A program made the position numbers and the translations under genes. DNA of 64,000 nt, taken from NCBI RefSeq assembly GCF_000472905.1, contig NZ_AXAR01000006.1:62001-126000 (forward strand), read 5' to 3'. This DNA comes from Alicyclobacillus pomorum DSM 14955 (lineage in GTDB: Bacteria > Bacillota > Bacilli > Alicyclobacillales > Alicyclobacillaceae). Below, in pieces: positions 1-8,188 of this stretch. Position 1 is the stretch's first letter; every line of letters starts with the position of its first letter. The notes beneath the pieces are model-generated. The model saw only the letters and a list, made by a program, of their open reading frames with translations, ran no database searches and had not been told where the DNA came from.

Positions 1-16
1 CCCTGTACTCTCCCAT
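1..16 (-). CDS. Probable start of a gene running off the left edge
   Basis: On the minus strand an AGGAGG ribosome binding site (bases 22-29) lies 7 bases before an ATG at 16, which opens MGEYR before the window ends. A second ATG at 21 is too close to the binding site. Nothing about the product can be said. The gene would be divergent from the NCS2 permease at 188. Confidence 0.3.
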
Positions 17-187
17 GTCATCCCCTCCTGTGCTTCCCTCATGGTACAACAGTCTCGAACACTATCGAACCTGTGCACGAAAAGAAAAGAAAGGCCAGAA
101 GATCCCATTCGCAGAGACACCCTAGTGTACAATAGGTAGGTGATATGATATCGGCACTGTCCATGACAAGAGGAGTGACATGCACGC

Positions 188-1480
188 ATGTCCCGTCATG
201 CATTTGTGAACGTCGTCGCAGGCATCCAGTGGCTCGGGTTCATGTTTGCCAACACCGTCGTGATTCCGTTGTCTGTCGGTACGGCGTTCCACCAAACGCC
301 CGAAGCCATCGCTGGTGCCATGGCGAGGTCGTTTTTGATCACGGGCCTCGCCTGTTTAATTCAGGTTTTCTTTGGACATCGGTTCCCCCTGATGGAAGGA
401 CAATCCGGCATGTGGTGGGGCGTCATTCTCGGACTCGTACAGTTGGGGACGGCGTCCGGTATCCCGATGGTCATGCTCGGCGGAAGTGTCAGTGTCGGAA
501 TCTTTCTCGGCGGCCTCGTTGTGATGGTCTGTGGCGCGTTGGGGATGCACCGGGTGTTGAATCGGCTGTTCACACCGGTCGTGATGGCGGTACTGCTGTT
601 CCTGTTAGCAGCCCAATTGATAGACATCTTCTTCAAAGGCATGATGGGGGTGTCGCAGTACGGGCACATCCAAAGCCCAGTTGCCCTCTTGTCCATTGGC
701 TTGGTGGTGCTGGTCAGCGCGTTGACCATTTGGGGAAGAGGTCTGCTCAGCAACTTCTCGATTCTCATCGGCCTGGCCACGGGGTGGATTGCCTACGTTC
801 TGCAATTTGGGGCAGGCACAGCGATGGTGCAGCCCAAGTGGCAAGACATCGCTCAGGCATTCTCCTGGGGAGCCCCTCACTTTCAACGAGGTATCCTCGT
901 CACGTGCATGGTCACAGCCCTTTTGAACACCACCAACACGGTCGCAACGCTGCGCGCGGCCGAGCCGTTGTTCCATCAACCGCTGTCAGCCAGTGATTAT
1001 CAACGGTCACTCGTCCTATCAGGACTATTTACAGCAGTCTCAGGTCCGCTTACGCTTGTGCCGTACGCGCCGTACACGTCATCCATCGGATTCTTGCGGA
1101 CAACGCGGCTCTTCTCTCGCACACCGTTTATCATTGGCGCGGCGATGTTCACCCTGTTCGGCTTCATCCCCCCGCTGTCCGGCTTTTTCTCCACGCTGCC
1201 CATCAGCGTCGGCGACGCCGTGTTGTTTGTCGCTTACCTTCAGCTGTTTGGATCCGCATTGAACAATCTGGACGGACTGACGTTCGACTTTCGCAGTATC
1301 TTTCGGATTGCGTTGCCCATTCTCGTCGGCCTCGCCATTCAGAGCATGCCGTCGGATGATTTTTCCACGTTGCCCGGATACGTGCAACCGCTCCTCGGCA
1401 ACGGCATGTTAATGGGTATTCTCCTCTCCATCGTCCTCGAGACCTTTCCCTGGGAAAAGATGAAACAGGCCTCCGCGTAA
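188..1480 (+). CDS. NCS2 family uracil/xanthine-type permease
   Basis: A 430-residue polytopic membrane protein that should import a purine or pyrimidine base (xanthine, uric acid or uracil) with protons. Seen: about 12 to 14 hydrophobic segments across the whole length, a hydrophobic N-terminus (GIQWLGFMFANTVVIPLSVG) typical of nucleobase:cation symporter-2 proteins, and a Gln/Glu-containing central part with the MEGQSG segment near residue 75. An AGGAG site precedes the chosen ATG. Start choice is moderate, because other ATGs lie just upstream in another frame. The gene stands alone: a minus-strand gene follows tail to tail. No purine riboswitch was recognised upstream. Substrate cannot be settled from sequence, but another nucleobase permease (11528-12919) and purA lie within 11 kb. 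Confidence 0.85.
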   Translation: MSRHAFVNVVAGIQWLGFMFANTVVIPLSVGTAFHQTPEAIAGAMARSFLITGLACLIQVFFGHRFPLMEGQSGMWWGVILGLVQLGTASGIPMVMLGGSVSVGIFLGGLVVMVCGALGMHRVLNRLFTPVVMAVLLFLLAAQLIDIFFKGMMGVSQYGHIQSPVALLSIGLVVLVSALTIWGRGLLSNFSILIGLATGWIAYVLQFGAGTAMVQPKWQDIAQAFSWGAPHFQRGILVTCMVTALLNTTNTVATLRAAEPLFHQPLSASDYQRSLVLSGLFTAVSGPLTLVPYAPYTSSIGFLRTTRLFSRTPFIIGAAMFTLFGFIPPLSGFFSTLPISVGDAVLFVAYLQLFGSALNNLDGLTFDFRSIFRIALPILVGLAIQSMPSDDFSTLPGYVQPLLGNGMLMGILLSIVLETFPWEKMKQASA

Positions 1481-1538
1481 CGTAGCGATAGGCCTGCTGT
1501 ATCCTGTTTCAGAATGGAGTTATCCTGCCATGACGAGC

Positions 1539-2042
1539 TCAGCTTGCATCCGAGTCCTTGGAGTTCCAGTCCACGTGCCGTTCCACCACGTGCTTGCCCG
1601 ACGCCGTATTCACAGTCAGGCGCACAGTGTTTGTCTCTTCGTTCAGTACCGCGTCACCGAGTATGGTGTTTTTGCCCGTTCCGGGAATATCGTATTCGGC
1701 TGTGAGAATGGTACCTCCATCGAGCTGGTGGTAATGGTTCAACAAGTCGAGCAACTCATTGGCGATTTGGCTGTCCGGAGGCGCCTTGTTCAGGTGGACA
1801 ACGCAAAAATCTTGCTGCATTCCGGACTCATCGTCCGCAATTTCTGCGTGCCCAATCCTGTGATCCACCACATACTGCGGAAACTCACTGCTGGTGGTCG
1901 CCCGAACATTCAGGGCCTGCAACGTGAGATGAGCAAATGTCCCCCCCAGAGCCAATACCACTGCCAATCCTGCGAGGAAGTACAAGCGGTTGCGGCGAAC
2001 CCGGCGCGCGTCGTCCGTCGCGTGATTGATGGCTTTCTCCAT
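1539..2042 (-). CDS. Hypothetical membrane-anchored protein
   Basis: A 167-residue protein that I do not recognise. It has a short basic N-terminus (RRVRRNR), one transmembrane helix near residues 22 to 42 and a soluble part of about 120 residues predicted outside the membrane. It ends near the NCS2 permease, tail to tail. I chose the ATG at 2042, preceded by GGGGTGG, rather than an earlier in-frame start at 2090, because 2090 falls inside a palindromic repeat element (2079-2145) that looks intergenic. Confidence 0.6.
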   Translation of the reverse strand: MEKAINHATDDARRVRRNRLYFLAGLAVVLALGGTFAHLTLQALNVRATTSSEFPQYVVDHRIGHAEIADDESGMQQDFCVVHLNKAPPDSQIANELLDLLNHYHQLDGGTILTAEYDIPGTGKNTILGDAVLNEETNTVRLTVNTASGKHVVERHVDWNSKDSDAS

Positions 2043-2078
2043 GTCCCACCCCGATATGAAATGCCGTACGTGCTTATC

Positions 2079-2145
2079 AGCGATTTGCAAAACGCAACCC
2101 TCATCTATGTGTGCTCAACCACTCGAGTGGAATTTTGCAAATCGC
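2079..2145. repeat. Palindromic AGCGATTTGC element, copy 1 (short form)
   Basis: Ends are AGCGATTTGCAAAA and ATTTTGCAAATCGC, which are inverted repeats. The centre holds TGTGCTCAACCACT, close to the TGTGCTGAACCACT of the longer copies. It is a deleted version of the 118-base unit seen at 39200 and 45443, and lies between the hypothetical membrane gene and ytxJ. Confidence 0.8.
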
Positions 2146-2290
2146 CCTTATTTCATACATTACCGAATATTCAAAGCTCAATCAATCGTTCGTGACACAA
2201 ACCTCCAAGCTCACGCATACCGAGATGAGCAAATGTTGCATCTGGTGTGTCACCGTGACACACTGGTATCACGGAGATCACTCTGGGGGG

Positions 2291-2620
2291 ATGAACATGG
2301 TCACCATACAATCCGAGGCGCAGTTGGACGAGGTGCTTGGAAGTCACGCGGGAGAAGACCTCGTCATCTTCAAACACAGCACGCAATGTCCCATCAGCGC
2401 GGCTGCCTACGACGAGGTTGTCAAGTTTGAAAAGGGGAGTAACGCGCCCGTCTATATGATTCGCGTCATTGAGGAGCGTCCTGTGTCGAACTACTTTGCG
2501 TCGACTTACGGCGTCAAACACGAGTCACCACAGGCCATTGTCCTCCGCGACGGCAAGGTGCGCTGGCACGCATCACATTGGAACATCACGGAGCAGGCGT
2601 TACAAGGCGCGTTGGCATAA
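2291..2620 (+). CDS. ytxJ: YtxJ-like bacillithiol-system redox protein
   Basis: A 109-residue thioredoxin-fold protein matching YtxJ (monothiol bacilliredoxin BrxC type), which removes bacillithiol from S-bacillithiolated proteins in the cytoplasm. Seen: the single redox cysteine in the motif STQCPIS near residue 32, a central region YMIRVIEERPVSNYFA, and a cis-Pro segment (HESPQAIVLRDGK) as in thioredoxins. An ATG at 2291 follows a G-rich site (GGGGGG); an ATG two codons later is also possible. Longer in-frame openings reach into the repeat element at 2079-2145 and were not used. It has no operon partner: the MFS gene converges on it. Confidence 0.85.
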   Translation: MNMVTIQSEAQLDEVLGSHAGEDLVIFKHSTQCPISAAAYDEVVKFEKGSNAPVYMIRVIEERPVSNYFASTYGVKHESPQAIVLRDGKVRWHASHWNITEQALQGALA

Positions 2621-2668
2621 CGCGCCTTTGCCACATAACGATTCACCGTCGGTCAACGCGGCTACAAG

Positions 2669-3922
2669 TCAACCCCCCAGATGCACCTGATGCATCGCGT
2701 TCGACGACTTCTGCAGGCGACCAAACACAAAGAAACAGAGAATGGGTAAGATGGTGAGTGCGCAGATCACCATGAGCAATACTGTTATCGAGGTGCGGTC
2801 GTATAAGACGCCGCCAAAAACCGGTCCTATCATGCGGCCGAGCGTTGCACAGCTCGCGACCAAACCTTGCAACGTGCCAAGCCGGTGCTCCGGTGCCAGG
2901 ACGGCCACTGCAGAGGGAATCGCTGGCCACACAAACAGCTCTCCCGCCGTCATTACCACCATGGCGGCCACAAACACCGGATATGCATGCCCGACCAACA
3001 GCAACAAGTACGCCAGAGCGTACAACGCGGTCCCTAAGATCATTTGCGTACTCAGGGCTTGTAGCCGCCGAACCACCTTAGATATGAGCGGTTGCGCCAC
3101 GAAGATGAGCAGTCCGTTCAAGGTCCAGAGCACGCTGTACGAAGCCAGTGGATAACCTAATGATTTCATATAGACCGAGATGGTACTTTGCCACTGTACG
3201 TAAATCCCCCAGGCCAAGATGTACCCGACAAACAATACGCCAATCGGAACCCAAGGCACCTTCGGCAACATGCTTGCCGGCACGTCTCCATGGGAGTCGG
3301 CCTCAGCCTGCTGATTGCGCCGCGAAGCCACAGCGGCAAACGGCTGTTGCAATACCGTCAGGATAAGTAGGATGAGTATCAAGTACGCCACACTAATTCC
3401 GATGAACACCGACAGGAACGATATTTGAGCCAGCACGCCGCCAATCGCAGTCCCGACGGCGACGCCGAGGTTGTTGGCGACGTACAGAAAGTTAAACGTC
3501 CTCCGTCCGCCCTCCGGCCAAGCGTGTCCCGCCAGTGCGTTCATGACGGGAAACGGAATCGCGCACGTGGTGCCGAACACAGCCATGACGGCAATGTACA
3601 GGTACCAGTCGGGCGAAAAGACGGGAACCAGAATCACCACCGCCGATAACATCAATCCGAGGAGCAGTACTGGTGTCGCACCAAAGCGGTCGTACATGCG
3701 CCCACCGATATAACTTCCGATGAACCCAGCCGCGGAATACACCATGAGCACCAAGCTCGCCACCGTCAGTGGCTGATGTAGCACGGAGTGAATATAGATG
3801 GCGTTCACCGGCCAGAGCAGAGACAGGCCTCCCACGTTCAGAAAACACCCGAGTCCGAGCATCCAGACGATGAACGGGTAATCCTGTTTTACGTTTCGAA
3901 CCGCATTCAGAGCCGATTTCAC
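2669..3922 (-). CDS. MFS family transporter (drug or metabolite exporter type)
   Basis: A 417-residue major facilitator protein with 12 hydrophobic segments. The loop between helices 2 and 3 carries GGRMYDRFGA, the motif A of this superfamily (residues near 74 to 83), and the pseudo-repeat occurs in the second half. The start is a GTG (VKSALNAV), preceded by a weak site. It is the third gene of a minus-strand operon after the aldolase and the lipoate ligase-like gene, with about 20 bases between it and the latter. The best guess is export of a sugar derivative or small drug-like molecule; the substrate is not readable from sequence. Confidence 0.85.
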   Translation of the reverse strand: MKSALNAVRNVKQDYPFIVWMLGLGCFLNVGGLSLLWPVNAIYIHSVLHQPLTVASLVLMVYSAAGFIGSYIGGRMYDRFGATPVLLLGLMLSAVVILVPVFSPDWYLYIAVMAVFGTTCAIPFPVMNALAGHAWPEGGRRTFNFLYVANNLGVAVGTAIGGVLAQISFLSVFIGISVAYLILILLILTVLQQPFAAVASRRNQQAEADSHGDVPASMLPKVPWVPIGVLFVGYILAWGIYVQWQSTISVYMKSLGYPLASYSVLWTLNGLLIFVAQPLISKVVRRLQALSTQMILGTALYALAYLLLLVGHAYPVFVAAMVVMTAGELFVWPAIPSAVAVLAPEHRLGTLQGLVASCATLGRMIGPVFGGVLYDRTSITVLLMVICALTILPILCFFVFGRLQKSSNAMHQVHLGG

Positions 3923-3942
3923 ACACCATCACCGCTTCTGCA

Positions 3943-4758
3943 TCAGTCGCAAACATGAGAAAGATACGCACGGTAAAATTGCTGCAAATCTCTGAGGGCA
4001 ATGTGCGTGGCCTCGCTGGCCGAAGCGCCCTGAAACAGCCCAGGCAGGCATTCACGAAGCGTGGTGGACGTCGAAGCGTCCACGCGGTACGGATTGCCCG
4101 CCTCCTCGTAAAAGCGATTGATGAGCCCCGTCGCCCACTCCATGTCCACATCAACGACAATACAGGCGTGGGCCAAGATGTACCCTGGGCGCGCGGACTT
4201 CATGCCGGCCAGTCCGCCCCTCCACGCCTGGGCCGTACCAACCAACTTCTGCTCATTGACCAGGACGTTGTACTTGCCGTCACAATAACTGCCAGGCAAC
4301 TCTCCGGTCGTGGCACGACAGCCGTGCGTGCCCAGCCACTCGATGATAGGGCCGCATAACATCCGATAATAATCATCGGTCGTGACGGTGTACGGCAGCC
4401 TCGGGAAGAGATACGATACATGCAAGACCCCTTCTCCCTGGGGAACAGCCGTCCCTCCCGTTTGCCGCACAACCACACTGTATCCGTCCTGTATGAGGGA
4501 TTGCATCGCACGCTGGCCAGCCTCTGTGGCAACATCCTTGCGACTCACACCGATGCCACGGTGTTTGGCCGCCCGCCACAGTCGAATCAATGGTGGGCGT
4601 CGGCCGGAGGCGACGTCTGTGCCGAGCTGCGGATCTAAGTCCATGTTTGCTTGTGGATGTTCCACGTCGTCTATCCACTCGATCTCGAGCCTTGCGGGCC
4701 ACGGTAGTACCAGCGTCACAGGCGTTCCCTCCTCATCCCCTAAGTCCATAGGACTCAT
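3943..4758 (-). CDS. Lipoate-protein ligase A / octanoyltransferase family protein
   Basis: A 271-residue member of the BPL_LplA_LipB family, which transfers lipoate or octanoate to lipoyl domains of dehydrogenase complexes in the cytoplasm. Seen: VVVRQTGGTAVPQGEG near residue 97, matching the RRTGGGAV..H nucleotide and lipoyl binding loop though degenerate, and SYCDGKYNVLVNEQKLVGTA near residue 159, which contains the conserved catalytic lysine region. Its start overlaps the stop of the aldolase gene by an ATGA, so the two are translationally coupled. Neighbours are sugar-phosphate aldolase and MFS genes rather than lipoyl enzymes, so its partner is unclear. LipL, LipM and LplJ types cannot be separated here. 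Confidence 0.75.
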   Translation of the reverse strand: MSPMDLGDEEGTPVTLVLPWPARLEIEWIDDVEHPQANMDLDPQLGTDVASGRRPPLIRLWRAAKHRGIGVSRKDVATEAGQRAMQSLIQDGYSVVVRQTGGTAVPQGEGVLHVSYLFPRLPYTVTTDDYYRMLCGPIIEWLGTHGCRATTGELPGSYCDGKYNVLVNEQKLVGTAQAWRGGLAGMKSARPGYILAHACIVVDVDMEWATGLINRFYEEAGNPYRVDASTSTTLRECLPGLFQGASASEATHIALRDLQQFYRAYLSHVCD

Positions 4759-5393
4759 CCGCGTTGTCCATACCCTTGAAACTTCTCCATCACTTCTGCA
4801 ATCTGCGAAGGCGTGAGCACCTGCGGGCCTCCGAGTCCTTTTGCCAGGTACTGCAACTGTGCGAGATACTCTACCGCCTCTGCGTGATAGTACGCTTCCT
4901 CGAGGTCCTTTCCGAGCGCCAGCACACCGTGGTTGGCCAACAGCGCCACCTTCACGGTTTGTAGTGCCTCTGCGGCGGCTTGTGCGAGCGCTTCGGTACC
5001 GTAGGTGAAGTAGGGCACCACAGGAATGTGATCTCCCATGGTGGCAATCACGTAATGCACCGCTTCAATCGACTGACCGGCGACAGCAAACGCGGTCGCG
5101 TACAGCGAATGTGTATGTACAATGCCGTGGATGTCAGATCTCCTCGCATACACTTCCGTATGCATCGGCGTCTCTGAAGACGGCTTCAAGTGCCCAGAGA
5201 CGACGCGCCGCGTGTGAATGTCGACCACGACAATATCGTCTTCACACAGACGGTCGTACGGGACGCCGGTTGGCGTGATGGCGATGGTCTTGTCATCCAA
5301 TCGCGCACTGACGTTTCCCGCAGTTCCAAGCGCTAGCGCTGCATTTGCCATGCGCTGTGCCACTTGGCAAACCAGCTTCCTCACATCAGCCAT
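4755..5393 (-). CDS. fucA: Class II aldolase/adducin family (L-fuculose-phosphate aldolase type)
   Basis: A 212-residue zinc-dependent class II aldolase, likely cleaving a 1-phosphorylated ketose such as fuculose or ribulose phosphate. Seen: GNVSAR near residue 27, TPTGVPYDRL, SSETPMHTEVY, the zinc ligand motif HTHS near residue 92, and NHGVLALG, which holds the third histidine. It is the first gene of a three-gene minus-strand operon. The ATG at 5393 has GAGGTGG 8 bases upstream; an in-frame GTG at 5405 is less well placed. It could instead be a methylthioribulose-phosphate dehydratase or ribulose-phosphate epimerase relative; fuculose-phosphate aldolase fits best by size. Confidence 0.8.
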   Translation of the reverse strand: MADVRKLVCQVAQRMANAALALGTAGNVSARLDDKTIAITPTGVPYDRLCEDDIVVVDIHTRRVVSGHLKPSSETPMHTEVYARRSDIHGIVHTHSLYATAFAVAGQSIEAVHYVIATMGDHIPVVPYFTYGTEALAQAAAEALQTVKVALLANHGVLALGKDLEEAYYHAEAVEYLAQLQYLAKGLGGPQVLTPSQIAEVMEKFQGYGQRG

Positions 5394-5435
5394 GACGGAT
5401 TCCACCTCATTCTACATGTTACAAAAAGTGAGCAT

Positions 5436-5478
5436 AAAAAAGGAACCTCATTCAGAACAAGTCTCTGACTGAGGTTCC
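5436..5478 (-). terminator. Rho-independent terminator of the LysM-NlpC gene
   Basis: On the minus strand GGAACCTCAGTCAG and CTGAATGAGGTTCC form a 14-base stem with two mismatches, followed by TTTTTT. It lies 30 bases after the stop of the NlpC/P60 gene. Confidence 0.85.
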
Positions 5479-5507
5479 AAACTGTGGATGACCAGTAATA
5501 CACCAAC

Positions 5508-6617
5508 TTACGCCAGTGGGTTAACCGCACCCGTGTACCGCGGCCCCCAGTAGTACGGGTTGTTCAGGTTTTGGATTACCACACCGTGTGACGAAGTAGC
5601 TGACAGGAACTGGCCATTGCCCACGTAAATGCCGACGTGAGAATCCGGGCTACCAGTGGTGTTGAAAAACACAAGGTCTCCAGGTTGGAGATTGGATTTG
5701 CTCACCGAAGGGCCAGCCTGGGCCTGAGCATAGGAAGTCCGAGGCAGCGACACATTGAAATGGCCGTAAACCTTTTGAACCAAACCCGAGCAGTCAAAGC
5801 CCGCCGCGGACGTTCCGCCCCATTGGTACGGCGTACCGATAAACTTTTCTGCGTACGCTACGACTTCAGAGCCGGTAACGGAAGATTGCGCAGGTGCAGC
5901 ATACGAGCGTACTGCGGGCGCCATCTCAGCCGCAGCATAGACTTTCCGCGCAGAAGATGTAGAGCTCGAGACGACAGGTTTCACAGGTGCGACGTGCGAA
6001 CGCACTGTATCCTCGACATGAGCCGTACGGGACACGTTCCGCGTGGTAGATGTCTCACTAGGGACGGCATGTTTTACGCCTGTGACGTGCGAACGCACTG
6101 CATGCGCGACATGAACCGCGCGAGACACGTTCCGCGTGGTGGATGTCTCACTTGTCACGGTATGTTTCGTGCCTGTGACGTGAGAATGCACTTGAGGCAC
6201 GACGTGAGCCGCACGAGACACGCTCCGCGCAGTGTACGTTTCGCTTGTACTACTCTCGCTCTCACCGAGCCACAACGTCGTTCCAGCGTAAATCAGATTT
6301 GGGTTTGTCAAGTGGTTCCAACGGATGATATCGGCCTCTGATACGTCGTACGTACGGGAAATCTTCCAAACGGAATCTCCTGGCTTTACCCAATATGGTG
6401 TTGCCAACTGGAGGATTTGTCCGGGGTACAATAGACTAGACTTCGCGTTGTTGATGGCCTCGAGGACGGCCAGTGGTTGATGCTGTGCACGCGCAATCTT
6501 GGAATACGTGTCCCCCGACTTCACCTTGTAGGTGGTGTTGGCAAAGGCAGTTGAGGACATGGCGGCCATAGCAAAGACACTGCTAGCTGTGGCAGCAAGC
6601 CACTGTTTTTTGAACAT
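5508..6617 (-). CDS. Secreted LysM x2 - NlpC/P60 peptidoglycan endopeptidase
   Basis: A 369-residue exported cell-wall hydrolase that should cut the D-Glu-diaminopimelate bond in peptide stems. Order: signal peptide (residues 1-26, cleavage after STAFA), LysM 1 (29-71), LysM 2 (75-117), a linker of four about 31-residue repeats rich in Ser, Thr, Val and His (125-243), then NlpC/P60 (about 250-369). Catalytic Cys276 lies in FDCSGLV, His327 in SHVGIYVG and a third polar residue, His344, in SSHG. It resembles B. subtilis LytE and CwlS. The leader holds a c-di-AMP riboswitch, and a terminator follows the stop, so it is monocistronic and probably switched off by c-di-AMP. A catalytically dead relative lies at 56729-57262. 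Confidence 0.93.
   Translation of the reverse strand: MFKKQWLAATASSVFAMAAMSSTAFANTTYKVKSGDTYSKIARAQHQPLAVLEAINNAKSSLLYPGQILQLATPYWVKPGDSVWKISRTYDVSEADIIRWNHLTNPNLIYAGTTLWLGESESSTSETYTARSVSRAAHVVPQVHSHVTGTKHTVTSETSTTRNVSRAVHVAHAVRSHVTGVKHAVPSETSTTRNVSRTAHVEDTVRSHVAPVKPVVSSSTSSARKVYAAAEMAPAVRSYAAPAQSSVTGSEVVAYAEKFIGTPYQWGGTSAAGFDCSGLVQKVYGHFNVSLPRTSYAQAQAGPSVSKSNLQPGDLVFFNTTGSPDSHVGIYVGNGQFLSATSSHGVVIQNLNNPYYWGPRYTGAVNPLA
5889..6245 (-). repeat. Four tandem about 31-residue coding repeats in the hydrolase linker
   Basis: Within the LysM-NlpC gene the pattern S-E-T-x-T-x-R-x-V-S-R-x-x-H-V-x3-V-R-S-H-V repeats at residues 125, 156, 187 and 218. Units 2 and 3 are the most alike and the fourth is degenerate. 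The linker probably spaces the catalytic domain from the LysM domains. Confidence 0.8.
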
Positions 6618-6640
6618 GCACTACAACAATCCCTTCTACG

Positions 6641-6765
6641 TCCTACGGGGTTAGTTGACGGGTTCGGGTAGAAGGTGCCCTACGCGAAAACATTCGCGAT
6701 TCACCCCATGATAAATAAGTCCCCCGCTCTTTCGATTCGGACTTCTTTGATTTTCATCTATCACC
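6641..6765 (-). promoter_or_regulatory. c-di-AMP (ydaO/yuaA-type) riboswitch
   Basis: Read on the minus strand, the leader contains GGGGTGAATCGCGAATG, TAGGGCACCTTCTACCCG and AACCCGTCAACTAACCCCGTAGGA in order, with GCGGGGGACTTA upstream. These are the conserved blocks of the ydaO RNA, which binds cyclic di-AMP and turns off genes for cell-wall hydrolases and potassium or osmolyte transport. It sits 20 to 150 bases upstream of the LysM-NlpC gene, a standard target. Confidence 0.93.
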
Positions 6766-6886
6766 GCGCTTGGCCAAGCGGTACCTGTTTATCCACGAGT
6801 TTATGAAGCAATTTGCACATCCGCAATGCAAAATTGTTTACATGGTGGTAAATCCATTCCATATTCGTCCACATTTTATGAAAAGA

Positions 6887-8188
6887 TCATTCTATTGTAA
6901 GATTTTGTCTGCCTTTGATTTGAATCCACCGCCCCCATAACACAGAGCAGCCCACGCCGAACAACACCGCCAGACACGGCATCATGGGGTATCGAAACCT
7001 GTCCCAAGCCGGGAAAAAGAAGAACAGCGCTGTATTGTACGCAACGTACAGCAGCGGAAACCACCACACGGGTCGTACCTGTACCTTGCCCCGCGCAACC
7101 ACCCACAATCCGAAGACAGCGAGCGCCATCCAGACGTAGTACGCCACCGTGTTGCACACTTCCGCGGCGAGAAGCTGCCCAGCAGACCACGCGGGTCGTA
7201 ATTGACCGAACGTGACACCGACGACGTTGGTGTCCTGCCAATACAAGAAAAACCACTTGGCGAAGCCGTGCACGATGGTAGACATCGGGTGATGCAGGAT
7301 GTACGACAGCGCGACGTGCATCCCCACCTTGTTCTCCAGGAAATCATCTTGCTGGTACGGAAGCAGCGGATTCACCCTCGGATCCCAAGACCAAAAATAC
7401 ACGCCATCCGCCTTGGTCCCTTGCCAGAGGTCCACGCCGCCATTGGTGGAGACGAGGATGAAGTGATGCATCGTCATCCAGTTGCGCACGGTGGCGGGCA
7501 GGATCCCGAGAACCAGTGCAACCGTGAATATTGCCGTCACCAACACGGTTTGCCGCCACGACTGGCGCGCTATCCAGCGTTCGTACACCAGTACGCCAAT
7601 CGGAAACAACATCGCAATGGGTCGGACCATGCACGCAATGCCGAGGACCGCCCCAGACAACGCCACCAACAGCAACCGCTTGCGCATCGCGTGAAGCGAG
7701 AACACCCAAAGGCTCAACATGAGTAGAAAGGTGTATAACTCCTCAGAACCAAGCACTGCATTCCACTCGATATGACTCGGCAACAGGGTGTACCCCAGTG
7801 CCGCGACAAACGCCGTGCGGGGCGATTGAACCACGGTATAAGTCAAAGCGTACACAAGCACAGCAACGCCTGTACTGAGCAGCGCGTTTGCGATGAGGCC
7901 AATCTCCACGGAAGGGCCGAACAGGCGGAACAAAGCGGCCAGGAAAAACGGATACCCCATCGGCCAGTACGCCGTGTAGTGCCCGTACCAGACGTATCCT
8001 TGGCCGTGAAGAATCTGCACCGCGTGCGTGTAATACCACTGAAAATCGTAGAGCTGTGGCGGATGCACAAAGCAGAGCCAAAGCCCTCGAATCACAAGAT
8101 TTACCGCAATCAACACGGTTAGCCATCGCCCATGCGGCCACTGTTGCGGACTGTTGAACGACGATGAGATGGTAGACGCTTTCGTCAC
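6887..8188 (-). CDS. GT39/ArnT-like membrane glycosyltransferase
   Basis: A 433-residue protein with about 11 transmembrane segments. The first extracytoplasmic loop has the acidic DFQWYYTHAVQILHGQGY segment and later YWPMGYPFFLA, both typical of dolichyl/undecaprenyl-phosphate-sugar mannosyltransferases and ArnT (GT-C fold, GT39/GT83). It likely moves a lipid-linked sugar onto a cell-surface protein or polymer outside the membrane. The GTG start at 8188 shares its first base with the LysR stop codon TAG and has AGGAGG 8 bases upstream; longer in-frame starts would overlap the LysR gene. It forms an operon with that regulator. The acceptor is unknown. Confidence 0.8.
   Translation of the reverse strand: MTKASTISSSFNSPQQWPHGRWLTVLIAVNLVIRGLWLCFVHPPQLYDFQWYYTHAVQILHGQGYVWYGHYTAYWPMGYPFFLAALFRLFGPSVEIGLIANALLSTGVAVLVYALTYTVVQSPRTAFVAALGYTLLPSHIEWNAVLGSEELYTFLLMLSLWVFSLHAMRKRLLLVALSGAVLGIACMVRPIAMLFPIGVLVYERWIARQSWRQTVLVTAIFTVALVLGILPATVRNWMTMHHFILVSTNGGVDLWQGTKADGVYFWSWDPRVNPLLPYQQDDFLENKVGMHVALSYILHHPMSTIVHGFAKWFFLYWQDTNVVGVTFGQLRPAWSAGQLLAAEVCNTVAYYVWMALAVFGLWVVARGKVQVRPVWWFPLLYVAYNTALFFFFPAWDRFRYPMMPCLAVLFGVGCSVLWGRWIQIKGRQNLTIE

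Noticed and set aside
5889-6245. Repeat array in the hydrolase gene as CRISPR or minisatellite
   Set aside because: Repeats are in frame, about 31 codons each and degenerate; they encode the protein's linker.
6805-6842. Another copy of the palindromic element
   Set aside because: GCAATTTGCAC...GCAAAATTG is only loosely similar and lacks the AGCGAT ends and the TTCAGCAC core.
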